Shown: positions 50,523 to 61,830, counted from the stretch's first letter. The stretch is 64,000 nucleotides of DNA from Pyrocephalus nanus (GCA_038380795.1 CM076270.1:23080001-23144000), one strand, 5' to 3'. Notes: generated by a model from the sequence alone, not told the origin. Numbers and translations are program-made.

Positions 50523-53500
50523 AGATGAGGAAGAACAACCTTCAGCAGCTGCAAAGTGTCAGCAGACATTGGAGCTGCCAGGGCTCTTTCCCCTTTCAGT
50601 TTTATGGTGGGATACATAGCTGTGCAGTGAGAGAGCAGGACATTCAGCCAGCTACTTTTGCAGAAGAATGAAGACAGTTCTCAGACAAACACTTTGACAT
50701 CCAAATATTAGCAACAACCACGTAACCACTACTCAGGCATGTAGTCTGGGAAATGTTGTTCTGATATTAGTGTTTTCAAAGGAAAACTGATGGTCTTTCT
50801 GTCACAGAAACAGCATTTTTCAAAAGTGCAGGAACACACAAGGGGGCTCCTTGGTGCTGCTGGCCAGGGCTGGAGGATGCTCAGTCTCTGCTGAGTTAAC
50901 ACCTTAAACTCATGAGGTTCAAGGTAGTGCCCCAAAACCCCAACTGAGATCAAGAGCCAGCACACCAGACATAATGCAAACCAAGGGGTAGGTGGTTCCT
51001 GCACTGAGTGTTGCCAGATTAGGTAGCAGTGGGAGCAGTCAGTGCAAGTCAAAGCATCACTGTCCTTGACCAACCAGCAAGGAACCATGACGGGAAGATG
51101 GCGATGACAAACTATTTTCCTGTGTGGAAAATCAAAGCAGAGTGAGTTACTGAGGCGTACAGGGGAGAAATCTGTGAGAGAGATCAAAATCATCACCCCA
51201 TCTCTGAAATTTCCATCCTGAGACTGAAGCAGAGAGCCTCAAGGTCTGACTGTCACCACGAGCACACAGGGAGAGAAACCAGAGCTCTTCGTTCAGAGCT
51301 GCCATTTGGTTTGATACTACACTCCATTTATTTTCAGAAACTGAATTTGCTAGGAAGACATTAGCTATTGAATAGAAAGAAGGGATGATGTTCCCCTCTG
51401 GAACCTGAAAATATATTTTTTATTTTCATTTTCCTGAATTTTTTCTTTTTTTATTTTTTTTTTAAATTACTCTGTCATTGGTCCTTGAAGACTTACAGCT
51501 AAATGCTCAGTAATCAAGAACTGATCCTTAGACCAGACTCAAATATCTTATTTGTGCAAGACTGTGAATAACTTTGGCCTAATTCCCTCTTTTTAATATA
51601 ATTCAGCTGACTTAGGGAGAGTTTATAGCGACATAAATGAGAGGAGATTCAGGTTCAATGCTTCATTTTCCATCCCCATCTGAAGTTAACTACCAGCTTT
51701 ATTCCCTGATCCTGCTGAAAGAGCTGACGATGGTGGTACACAAACAAAGGCGCCTTGACGTGCAAAGAGTTGTGTATGTTGTTGCTAAACAAACATGCCC
51801 ATGTTAACTTCAGCCTCATTAAAAATACAAGAAAAACATTCATCCTGGGATCCCAGACAGGCAAATGGTACTAAAGGATGTGTTCTAAGCAGTAAAAAAA
51901 CACACAAAACACTCCAAAACAAACAGGAAAAAAACCCCACTGTAAATCCATGGTAGGTAAATACCCAAAATTATAAACCTTAAAAAAGAAAACATGTTTT
52001 CTATGTCCTGCCTAGTACGTCTTGATTCATGGATAAAAGGATTTAACATTCTTTTTACTCTATCCACTTTTAATAGGAAAATCCAGGTGCAGATGTGGGC
52101 TTCATTCCAGTGCCAAGCTCCCTGCTCTGTTTAATAAAGAGTTTAATGCAATTTAATCCAAAGCAGCAAAGAGCCCTAAGATACCAGCACTAGAGATTCA
52201 GAATCCTAATTAATTTTCTGTTGGTCACAGTTGTCACAGAGATTCCCTCACTTGTGCTTTTGCTAATATGGCTTAAAAAAAAATTAAATCCACTGAACTA
52301 TGTTTGCACTCAGTCGCAATTCCTGGTGAAACGACTGGTATTTATATAAGAAAATAGAATATTTCCAACCAGAATTATTCAGCTATCTCCTCCTTCCCCT
52401 CGCTTTGTCCCTGCCCATGAGATTGTTCTGTCATTAATGAAAGGATAAGCACAAATGCATGGAAACACCACTGGCTGAGCCTGTCTCATCATTCAGTGGT
52501 GCTGAGGAACAGAAGGCAGAAGAATATTCTCAACCCTGCTAGGAAATCCACAGGAAGAAAATACACAAAGACCTTTCCATCACATGAGGAGGCTGGGGGC
52601 ATTTCATTCTGGACTAGGGTGAAATTCTGATTGAGGAAAAACGCTGGCAGGGACTCAAATAATGCACCGCAAATTCAATATACTCAATACAAATGAACAA
52701 ACACCAGAAGTTCTGACCTCTAGCCACAATATCACTTTTGTAATATGATGACACCATACCAAGCTATTTCCTCCTGGTTCAAGAGCCAAATGCTATTTGC
52801 TGAAAGCCAGTTCAGTTTGTCTAAACTTAATAAAATACCCTTCTGCAACAAAGCATAAGGATTTTCTTCTGGAAGAAAATAATAAACATTTGACAATTTA
52901 AACAAACTGAACCCTGCCGAAACCCTTTGAGGCTCAAATATATTGCTTTTTTTTTTTTTTCTTCCTCCCAAATCACAGATATTAATAAATGACAAAAGTA
53001 GACCATGTTATACAAGGGATTGTTATTAAGTAGATTGGGAAAAATACTAAATATTTCATGGCTTTGATGGGTCTTACCTTTATCATTTTCACTCCCATTT
53101 AAGGATACCTGAAACAAACAAACTGGTTTCCACTACTGCAGCAAAGAAAACCAGCACAGTAAATTGCATGGTCAAAAATAATAATAATTTAAAAAATCAC
53201 AAAGCTCATTGCATAACTAATTTCAGGAATGCTGCTGGGTTGTGGGGTTTTTTTTTAATAATGCACTCTTTCACAAGGGTGAGTTTTAACTCAGCTTCAG
53301 GTAAATGCTGAGCTGTTTTATAATGACCACAGTGATGAGGCAGCCCCTGAGAGGGAACACCTGAGTGCAGCTGGGCTGTCCAGGAGTTACTCAGCATCTG
53401 GAGAGATTGCACAAACTTCTTCTAAAAATGCCTTTGGGACTTCCTTTTCCCAAAAGGAATGGCACCTCTGTGGACTGTGAACCTCGTTTCTCTTCTTGTC

Positions 53501-53792
53501 AAAGGGAAGAATTATTCTGATGGTGACAGCAATAAATGTTTTTAGATTACTGAGAGGCTTATGCACAACAAGAAAATAATTCAATTTGAGGTTTTGCTTG
53601 AGATACAAAACCCGTTGAAACGTGTTTTTTTTCCTGCTGATGCCTGGAGCCCTTTGCCAGAGCGTTCAATGTCAGCAGGACTTTGCCTCTCTTACTTGTA
53701 AGGAAAGATTCACTCTGTGATGATTACAAATGGAAAGGCTGAACAATACACGCTGCTGAGAAAGTCCTGTGACTGGCAAAAATTCCTCACAC
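50523..53792. other. Non-coding stretch
   Basis: The longest frame is 155 codons on the minus strand (50729-51196), with no recognisable motif. T14 lies at 52947-52960. If the 53.8-kb exon is real, this stretch would be its downstream intron. Confidence 0.55.
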
Positions 53793-53906
53793 CTCCTGCT
53801 GCTGCTTTCAGCATCATCATTTGGGCTATTTGATGTCACAGTGGGGCTCCCAGGGCGGCCGGTGCCGCAGGGGCCAGCGCTGATGCTCCCAGCTCCAGGC
53901 CCAGCA
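53793..53906 (-). CDS. Probable internal coding exon, product unknown
   Basis: On the minus strand a strong acceptor (CTTCTCTTTCCAATTACAG) precedes 114 bp ending AGCAGGAG before GTGTGAGG, a good donor. The insert is markedly richer in G+C and CpG than the A+T-rich flanks, and the change coincides with the splice sites. Only one frame is open: one base, 37 codons, two bases, so the exon is phase-symmetric. It encodes a Gly/Ala/Ser/Pro-rich stretch, then GRPGSPTVTSNSPNDDAE and a serine run ending in arginine, as in a disordered linker of an intracellular regulatory protein. I cannot name the gene. No partner exon is certain within the window, so introns on both sides would be long. An alternative is a non-coding exon or a G+C-rich decoy. 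Confidence 0.5.
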
Positions 53907-54707
53907 CTGTAATTGGAAAGAGAAGAGCAGGTTAAGACAAACCCATCAGAATGGAGAGCTAAAGGCAGCAAGAGATGAACCCTTGCAGTGATGGAGTTCT
54001 CACAGCTTGGCTATTTTCAGGTTGTAATTTCCTGCAGGCATAGAGGAAGAGTAGGGGAAAAAAAACAACTTGCATGTGCTTAAGTTGAAACCACTGTCCT
54101 GATCTTTATGCCTTTCAAGATGAAAAAATAAATCTCAGATTATCTGTACCTGAATCCAGGAATGCATTTTCCTCCTAATTTCACCAGACCTCCAGAGCTG
54201 CAATTAGTTATTGAGGGTGTCCATGTTTTCTTGATTTTTCAGATGATACTTCTCCAAGAGTTCTTTGTAGCAGCCTAGTGCACTAAAACACAGCCCCAGA
54301 TAAAAATTATCAGCAAAATTCACTGAAGTGCGAGAACCAGCCCGCTAAGGTGCTCTGAGAGCTGACAGGGAGGGAAAATGCTTGTGAAGATGTAGATGAG
54401 TGAGTGACTTGCTTGACTGTCAGGGGTGAAAACACCAGCAATCAGGTGCTGGGGGAATACAAGAAAACACCACAAATTCAGCTGCCTCCACACGTGGGCA
54501 AGGATGACTCAAATGTCTTCTTTCATTTTGGTGTCACTTTTTTCTGAGGAACGGATGTTTATCTGTTTAGGAACAGAAGAGTCATAAAAGGGATAAAAGA
54601 CAGTTTTTTCTTAGGAAGAAACAAGTCTAACCCACAACAGAAATCTTTCTCTGTATTTTCACCAGAGTGACAAAGTGACTCCTCTCTCTTTTCATTAACA
54701 TTATTGT
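53907..54707. other. Non-coding, possible upstream intron
   Basis: No gene-like frame or repeat is recognised. The first 25 bases are the pyrimidine tract of the exon at 53793-53906 as read on the minus strand. Confidence 0.5.
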
Positions 54708-54729
54708 ACTTGTCAAGTAAAAGTCAAGT
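54708..54729. promoter_or_regulatory. Clustered CAAGT motifs, NK2-like
   Basis: ACTTGTCAAGT is an 11-base inverted repeat, and another TCAAGT begins at 54724. This gives three copies of the CAAGT core within 22 bases. NK2-class homeodomain proteins bind TCAAGTG-like sites. The match lacks the final G, so binding is speculative. Confidence 0.15.
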
Positions 54730-55144
54730 CAATAACTAAGAGCTTCTTGAAACATGAGGTTCTGACATGTAAGGTCTTTGCTTTCAGTTAATGGAAACAG
54801 GCCATCACAAGAGAACTTGACTGTGCCCTCCTGGTCCAAGTCACCTCAAAAGTTGCTGAAAAACAGCAGTCAGGGTGAATGGGAATTGAGTAAGGCTGGC
54901 TGGGGCCAAACTTGGTCCCTGTGGTCTTTCAGGACATTCTTGCAAATTTATTTGTAACATTTTGCCTGTTCCCTGTAAATTTACTTTTACTCATACTCTC
55001 ATGCACTAGTAGTCATCTCTCAGCCACAAAATTTACCACCAAGACTTATGTAAAGGTTTGCTACAGATATTCCATTCTAGTGCTTCCTAACAAGAGCCAC
55101 TTTCAGGCTTATCAAAAAGAGATGGAGATGGTTTCATCAGTGTG

Positions 55145-55265
55145 CTACTGCTCCCTCAGTCATGCTCTGACCTTGGGCAGGTAATTTATCTGCTCTGTGC
55201 ATCAGTTTTTCCTTCTACAGAAAGGGGGAATTGAATTTTACCTTATAGGGGCATACTGTGAAGCT
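55145..55265 (+). mobile_element. Ancient MIR-type SINE core fragment
   Basis: CTCTGACCTTGGGCAGGTAA, then CTCTGTGCATCAGTTTTTCC, a TTCTACAGAAAGGGGGAATT block, TTACCTTATAGGGGCATACTGTGA. In this order these words match the middle and right part of the MIR consensus (ACCTTGGGCAAGT, CTCTGTGCCTCAGTTTCC, CATCTGTAAAATGGGG, CTCATAGGGTTGTTGTGA). The copy is plus-oriented and heavily diverged, as expected for an amniote-age element. The tRNA-derived left part is not recognisable. Confidence 0.75.
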
Positions 55266-55405
55266 GCAGAGTTTTGAGGCTGACAGGAGCAGACCTAATA
55301 AAGGGACAAGATGCAAGTCCCCAAAGCAGACACAGCTCTTGGGTGCATTTCCCAGGACTTTGCCCTTATAGTGCATTTTATAAACAAGGCCAAAGGGATT
55401 TAATT

Positions 55406-55424
55406 AAAAAAAAAAAAAAAAAAA
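55406..55424 (+). repeat. A19 homopolymer
   Basis: Nineteen A residues follow GGATTTAATT and end at GTAATAAAG. No retrogene body is evident upstream. Confidence 0.95.
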
Positions 55425-56072
55425 GTAATAAAGAAAAAGTAAGTCTTTATAAAAGTTAAACATGACATTAGCTACCTCTCAAAATCATAACATTAAATTA
55501 AAACCTCTAAATTATGAGAGCTGTCAGATCAAAATGCTACACAGTAGCTCAAATGGAACAAAAATAAAAAGGCAATTATAGCCTTTGCAAGCTGGGCTCA
55601 GCTTCCAGTCAGCAGCTGCAGTGAGCACAATTTTTGAAGCTGCAACAAACTCTGCCCAGGAACTTTCCAGCACCTGAGAAGGTCCCTGTGGTGTCACCCC
55701 AAGCTGCAAGAGCCATCCCAGCAGAGCAGTCCCTGCCCCACGTGGGGCATCTCCAGACCCATCTCCCATCCTGAAAGAATAAAAATTGGTGACTGTCAGC
55801 ACACGAATAACCATCTGCACTGGTCTCACCAGGCTGGACAAGGATGGACAAGGGCAGATCAATGCACTCCCAACAGAAGAGAGAGGGGCAAGAATTATGA
55901 AGTGGGTTCAGTGCTGGGAGACCTTGCCCATGGGCAGATGCTGGTTTAGTCTCCTACCTCCATCAGGAGCATGTGCAGATCTTCAATATCCCTGGGACAT
56001 TTGTCAAACTTCTGCCCTCCTCACTGGTTTTCTGGGGGATATTTTTGGTTGTGTTTTGTTTTCAGTTTGGCT

Positions 56073-56121
56073 AAAAAAAAAAAAAAAAAAAACAAAAAAC
56101 AACAACAACAACAACAACAAC
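56073..56121 (+). repeat. A20 followed by (AAC)8
   Basis: Twenty A residues, a short CAAAAAAC link and about eight AAC units form a compound tract. It creates polyasparagine or polyglutamine runs in two small plus-strand frames and polycysteine on the other strand. None of these is a gene. Confidence 0.95.
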
Positions 56122-56493
56122 AAAACACAACTGATGAAAGTCTAAAATTACTAAATATCTTCTTTACTTTCTCCCTAAACACCAAGTCTAACTCTCCAAA
56201 TCTGCAGTTTAAAAGGTGTAAGAACCTCGAGGTGGGTCTTGCAGGACCCACTTCATTTATGGCAGTTCCTCAAGCAGCTAGATATTATTCCTGTTAATTA
56301 GGCCTTTTGGCTGCTTGATATGCCAGAAAATTCACATTTTTCTGCTCTTTTTCTCTTGCTTCTGAGTTGTTGTATTCATTCAAGATGAAAGCCAGATGTT
56401 ATATTAATAAGAGAACTGCCTTTACTAAAGGGAAACATTCATCAGAGCAGAAGCAGACGTTGTAGCTTTGCTGGGAATTATTGAAATTCCTTC

Positions 56494-56508
56494 TTTTTTT
56501 TTTTTTTT
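56494..56508 (-). repeat. T15 homopolymer
   Basis: Fifteen T residues between CTTC and CCTTCTGAACAG. With the following CAG it resembles a long splice-acceptor pyrimidine tract on the plus strand, but no paired donor was identified. Confidence 0.9.
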
Positions 56509-56509
56509 C

Positions 56510-57744
56510 CTTCTGAACAGGAAATCCAAGAAGATGTATTTGAAAGCAATAGTATTGTGACTGTAGAATAAAAGCCATATACCCTAATCCCTTTTAAAGC
56601 TGGTAATAGGGATTTAAATGTACTGAAGTTTAAAAATGTTTAAATTTGAAGAAAAGACAAATATAAACCCAAAATATTGGGGGGAAAAGAATGCTTGGAT
56701 AATTTACATAACAAATACTTTTTAAATAAAACAACAGATAATTACTACCAAACCAGCTGGATTTTTTTACATCCAGTGGCAACGGATTTTCCCACAGAGC
56801 CTCTTCTCCCAAAGCTGGGGTTTTAGCACAAATGAACCTAAATGACATTTTACTTTATGATGAAAAAAAACAACATTCTACAAAACAGATCCTCTGGTAT
56901 TGTGTTGGATGGGTACACTGTGATTACTTTCATGGAGAGGGTAGGATGGGGAATAAGTCATTTATGCAAAAATAAACTTCCCTCTGGTGCTGCCCAGAGG
57001 GTTCTTGGGGTGTTTCTGATATCTGGGTTTGGCTCTTGTGGGGCTTTGCTGGGTCTGACTCTTGTTCTGGTGCTGCAGGTTCCTATTTTTCATCTCCTCA
57101 TCTTATTTCTCTTCACAGTGGCAGGAATGACACCTGTAGGAAGAACAGCACAGAATAAAACTCCAGTGTTTTCTCACTATGAAAATTCAATAGCAAATAA
57201 AAAACATTATTGATGGGGAAAAAAAAGGAAGACTTTGTAACTGGCTGATGACCACAGTATTTCTCTGGGAGTGGGGGCAAGAGCAGCCTCACACACCACC
57301 CCTCTTGCCCCTGCTGTTATGGACATGTTTCTCATATTCACTGGTAATCTGCATTTTAACAAGCCAAACATGGCTTAGAAATCTAGCTTCAGGGGTATAA
57401 CTTTTCAAACAAAAGAGTTCTCACACATCCAAATTAACACTTTGACAATATCCCTCCCATGTATCAGCTATAACCCTTAATAATAAAATAAATAATGTAT
57501 AGATCAGATGTTTGTAATGCCTTACATTCATAAAAACAATCACAGTCCTGAAACCTCACTTACCCAGTTTTGGAAAACTTGTTAAAGTGGTAATGAAATT
57601 ACCTCCTTATATAGAATGCTTTATTCTTATTATTACATATTTCCATTATGCCATTGCTGGAATATTTTTTAAATTAATATAATCTGTTGTAATAAAAAGA
57701 AGAATACTAGCATAGCTATTTCACAGAATGTGTTCCAGTTGAAC
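56510..57744. other. Non-coding stretch
   Basis: A 123-codon plus-strand frame (56842-57213) contains a hydrophobic segment but lacks splice or start context and resembles nothing known. The portion from 57480 onward is A+T-rich with few repeats. Confidence 0.5.
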
Positions 57745-57758
57745 AAGCTAATTAGCTT
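57745..57758. promoter_or_regulatory. AAGCTAATTAGCTT palindrome, homeodomain-like
   Basis: A perfect 14-bp palindrome centred on TAATTA, the preferred site of many paired-type and LIM homeodomain proteins. It is followed by TTTTAATAATGAGA and a CCAAT word (AGCCAATGG). The surrounding 57.5-57.9 kb is free of recognisable repeats, as is common for conserved non-coding enhancers. Conservation cannot be tested here. Confidence 0.3.
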
Positions 57759-58162
57759 TTAATAATGAGACCCAGCCAATGGATTCGCAAAGCAAGTTAC
57801 TGGAGCTTAATGATTTCAAAAGCTATCACATTTACAAGTTAATGTAGGATAAATTATTCATGAGCATCTTATAAATAAGTGTAATAAGTTATTTCCAGGG
57901 CTAGTGCTTCCTTAACATGAGATTCTTCTGAAAAGGCCTTTAGAAACAGAGCTTTGTGTGACCCCACATCTACTATTTACTGCTATTTTCACACAGTGAA
58001 AAGCCCTTACCTTTCTGACTCCTCACACCTCCCTCAATACAGAAACAAATTCCAGGGAAATTTCCGCACAAAGGCATCAGCAGTGTCCCTCTACTTCTTC
58101 ACCTGGCCCTTTCTTTCACCAGCAGGTTCTGGTTCTCATCCAGCAAATAGAGCTACACTTAC

Positions 58163-58217
58163 CTATGAAAAATCAGCAAATTTTACAAACTTTCTGACCC
58201 AGGCTTTGTCACTCATC
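58163..58217 (-). other. Possible 55-bp non-coding exon, minus strand
   Basis: CTCTGCTGTTCTCTCAG precedes GATGAGTGAC, and the segment ends TTTTTCATAG before GTAAGTG. Both splice signals are good. All three frames contain a stop within or at the end of the segment, so it cannot be an internal coding exon. Confidence 0.12.
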
Positions 58218-58273
58218 CTGAGAGAACAGCAGAGTTTCAGTAGCAAAAGGTGAATCAAGCTTAAAAACCACTG

Positions 58274-58291
58274 AAAAAAAAAAAAAAAAAA
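58274..58291 (+). repeat. A18 homopolymer
   Basis: Eighteen A residues follow AAACCACTG and end at GAGGGATAGG. No retrogene body is evident. Confidence 0.95.
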
Positions 58292-60384
58292 GAGGGATAG
58301 GAGCTGGTTCAGGAGATATTCTACAGGTAGTTAAGAGTTTTGAGCCTAAAGGAGGGACACTAATTTAGAGTGAAGGGTCTACTATAAGGGCAGCAGGAGG
58401 GAAGGGTTGGCTTTAGGATATTTATATTCCTTTGCCTTGTTCCCATTGTCATACTTGGCCCGGCTCAAGGGATTCCAGCTGTCAATAGAAACATGAGTTT
58501 GGCTGCCACTGTTAAGGTTAGGACTTCCTGAATGCTTTTCTTCAGTGTCCAGAAGAGTTAAACTGCTTCATCAAGAAATGGCTTTGGTTTGTGAGAATAT
58601 TTGAAAGTCAAATCTTGTAGCGCGGAATCACCTCTGTCAAACATCCCTTTTTATGCAAAAAGAATCTCTCTTCCTGCAGGGATTTTCTATTTATCTTATA
58701 TACAGTTCATAAATCTACAAGTTCTGATTCTAGTTTAAGACCAACAAACACACAGTGAGATTAAGGCAGGAATGCTTTCTCTATTTAATTGCCTGTCTGA
58801 GTTACATCTTGGCAAAGTTCCCCATGTTTTTTTGTTTTCTTATGGATGGTACTTCAAATATTTTTTCCATATGGTTATTTTGCTTACCAATGGGAGATCT
58901 TATATGACTAAGAAACATAAATACCTGCAGAACTACAGACTTTCAGAAGAAGAATCCCCACCATTCCATTCAGCTGTCATCAGTTGGGATTGTTACTGGG
59001 TTTTTGAAGTCAAAGCAAGATCTCTTCAGGCCTCAGAAGGAACTACATGGTCCTCCTCATATTTCTGATTTGAATAATTAGCTACAATTAATATTTTTAA
59101 AGAACAGAGGAAACAGTTGATTCCACAAGTATTCATTGAGAGACAGAAAGCATTGGATTTTCTCTCAAAAAAGCAATTTGGCAATATTTACTTACATTAG
59201 CAGGAAACAGGATGAGGGGGAAAATGGTGAACTATGAAATAGGTGAACTATGTTCCTCTTACTCACTTGTCACATGGAGAAGCTGTTCAGTACAAATTTG
59301 AAGGAGCAGAAGTCCATTAGATGCACCAATCTTAAAAATTACAACTGTTTCATTATCAAAAGGTTCATTTGCACAACAGGAGGAGACAAGTTTGACTCAG
59401 AGGGTTTCTAGCAAAGCGTGTGCCATTTACTGTGGGGGTCAGTTCAGGAACTGGAGTCACTCCTCAAGAGATGTTAATTATTGCCATCAGGCTCTCCAGC
59501 TCCCTGTATCCCTTCAAGTGGCATTTTAGCCCTTCTTTCTCATCAAGAATGTAGCAATCTGGGACAGAAAGGCGGATATGTAGACATAAACATCCACATG
59601 GGCATAACTTGCATAAGCACAGACACCACACACACACACAGCGTTATGGAAGTCAAAATTGTCTCCCCAAAGGGAAAGGAAACAAGAGCAAACATCATTC
59701 CACTATTAAAAAAAAATTATGCTGCTTTTAAAAGGGGACAGAAAGGCACATGAATCTGTGAGGTGATGCCTTCTACTTGGGTATCTTCCTTATGGTCACC
59801 TCAAAGTTCATTCACAAAGTTAAATTCCAGTTTTGAAGCGATAGCAAGCAAAGCAGATGGGTCAGATAGTCTGCAGGAGTCTAAAAGCAGTTAACATAAT
59901 TGTCTATATAAAAAGATATTCAATGCATACTCCTCCAAAAAACCCATTATGGATATTTAGTACTTCATGACCATTATATCTGCCATCAGCTGGGCTTTCA
60001 GTGGGTGCCCCTGTGAAGCTCTGGTTCAAAAAACAAATTGAGGTGATTCACTAGCAGGTTTCAGAGGCATTATATCTTTACATAAAATGACAAGGTCCTT
60101 GATGATGAAACAAGGAGCACTGTCAGTATTTGGATATACCTACCAAACCAGTGTCCATAAACATCCCTAAGGCAGATTAAAAAAAAACAAAAAACAAAAA
60201 AACAAACCAACAACAACAAAAAATTTTTTGTCAATCCGTTGAAAATAATTTACAAGATGTTGGGAAGAAAACCAACGCACATGTCTGCAGACCTTTCTGA
60301 GTTCTGTTTCTTCTCCTCCTTTAATTAGTAATTTATTAAACATTTTAAAACCATTAAGGTTTGCCAAGCAATTCCATCAAGCTC
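58292..60384. other. Non-coding stretch
   Basis: No frame reaches 100 codons. A (CA)7 run lies at 59627-59640, and an A-rich, CAA-interrupted tract lies at 60179-60225. No transposon was recognised. Confidence 0.6.
59627..59640 (+). repeat. (CA)7 dinucleotide repeat
   Basis: Seven CA units precede GCGTTATGG. It is a short microsatellite. Confidence 0.9.
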
Positions 60385-60535
60385 CATCCGTCAACGAGTC
60401 CATGAGTTTTCAGTTGAGTGAAGAACAAACGAGCGATGTCAACAAGGCATCCAGTTAACAGGAACCAGGTGGGGTTTGACACAGTATTTTCGAGTCGTGC
60501 GTCATTGCGTTGCATTCCTGAGCCGGATGTGACTT
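60385..60535. promoter_or_regulatory. CpG-denser patch with ETS and CRE/CEBP-like sites
   Basis: About nine CpGs fall in 150 bp, far above the surrounding sequence. Motif-like words are GTGCGTCATTGCGTTGC, resembling ATF/CRE and C/EBP composite sites, and GCCGGATGT followed by GACTTCCTGG, two ETS-core words in opposite orientation. This could be an enhancer, a minor promoter or simply an under-methylated relic. It lies upstream, in minus-strand sense, of the 53.8-kb exon, which is compatible with a promoter but does not prove it. Confidence 0.3.
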
Positions 60536-61560
60536 CCTGGGAGCAGTGCCAAGGTCAGGCAAATCATCATTTACAATTAGTACAGCTTGAATACTGCACG
60601 CTTAAATTTCTCTTGTCCTTGTTTCTTTTGAACTGGCCCCTGCCTTCTTTGGATTCTGACTGCCAGCTCGCTGGAACGAGGATTTCCAACAATTCACAGT
60701 TGGAAAAAAAAGGCCTGAGATCAGCCCCCACACCTGCACTCACCAGGAGACAAATATGGCTTCACAGACACATGAAACAGCGCTTTCTTCTCCCCAGGGA
60801 GTGGTTTGCTGTTCTCGAACTGTCACCCACTGTAAGGTCACCAAAGTGAATAAGGGATTCATTTCTACAGCACAACTCAACTTCTACCTGCTTTTCTGCT
60901 GTTCCTCAATTGTTGGGCTTCTGCCCAAATCAAGTTCTCAGTTTGCCTCTGCAGTTCCTGCTGCCTTCTTATCACTGCCCTGCCATGCAGAGCCCAAGTC
61001 TGCCTTCCAGCCCCTTTCCAAACCTCTCTTTGCCTCAGTCTCCACTGCAACCAGCACGGTCCCCTCGGGCAGACAGACCCAGGCCCTGAGCACAATCTCC
61101 ATCTCCCCTCTCTGGGTTCAGGGCATGGCTCCATTTTGCAGATTCCTGCTGCCTGACATCTGTAAGATGCAATTTTCTCATATAATCAGCCACTAAAAAA
61201 CTTCACCAGCAGTACATCCCCCTTCTGATACAGTTTTGCCTCAGAAACCCCATCTTGTAGCTCATCCCCTTTCAGAAACATTTACTGGACTGCTGCATGA
61301 CATTTACCTGCCACCAGCAAACCCAGCTTCATCACTCCCCAGTTCCCAGCTCCAGGCAGACACATTGCAGCTTCACAAGCAGAAATCTCTGCTTTTTCTC
61401 CTTCTTCACCTTTGTTGATATATCTTGTAATAGATATTTTTAAGAGCCTTTTGGTCTGAAAGGCTTCCTGAGGGCCTGCATTTATTTTGAAGATGCCCAA
61501 CCATCACAGACAAATTAGACTCTTAATTACTGCAACAGGAAAATGAGCTTTGCTATTAAA
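60536..61560. other. Non-coding stretch
   Basis: Two overlapping plus-strand frames of 143 and 146 codons (60418-60849 and 60756-61196) occur, but neither contains a recognisable domain. The C-rich segment 60950-61130 is moderately G+C-richer. Confidence 0.5.
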
Positions 61561-61830
61561 TCATAGAATAGAATCACAGAATGGTTTGGGTTGGAAGGAA
61601 CCTTAAAGATTATCTCGTTCCAAACCCCTGCCATGGGCAGGGGTACCTGTCACTAGACCAGGTTGCTCAGAGCTCCCTCCAACCCAGCCTTGAACACTTC
61701 CCAACATCTCTGGGTGTAATTTCCCTAATGCATCTGGTCAAAGATGGGCTGTTGATACGTGTTTTCCTTATATCAAGCACTACTTTAAAAATTTCTCCTT
61801 ATTCTCCCTCCTAAAAGTCTTCAGCAGTTT
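61561..61830 (-). mobile_element. CR1 LINE 3'-end fragment
   Basis: Plus-strand text TCATAGAATAGAATCACAGA, then GGTTTGGGTTGGAAGGAACC, CTGCCATGGGCAGGGG, CACTAGACCAGGTTGCTCAG and CCAGCCTTGAACACTTCC, is the reverse complement of the canonical avian CR1 3' end. The element is therefore on the minus strand. Similarity is clear to about 61690 and weaker beyond, where TTTAAAAATTTCTCCTTATT may be the diverged continuation. It is a 5'-truncated copy with no coding capacity. It is the best single indicator that the DNA is avian. Confidence 0.92.

Noticed and set aside
50207..50671. 154-codon plus-strand frame with a glutamine run
   Set aside because: The glutamines come from an (AGC)6 microsatellite and the rest shows no conserved motif.
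50729..51196. 155-codon minus-strand frame
   Set aside because: Cysteine- and proline-scattered sequence with no recognisable family or promoter context.
56073..56121. Polyasparagine/polyglutamine protein segment
   Set aside because: Created entirely by A20 and (AAC)8 microsatellite sequence.
60418..61196. Two overlapping plus-strand frames of 143 and 146 codons
   Set aside because: Their overlap in different frames and low-information composition suggest chance; the CpG patch at the left end was reported separately as regulatory.
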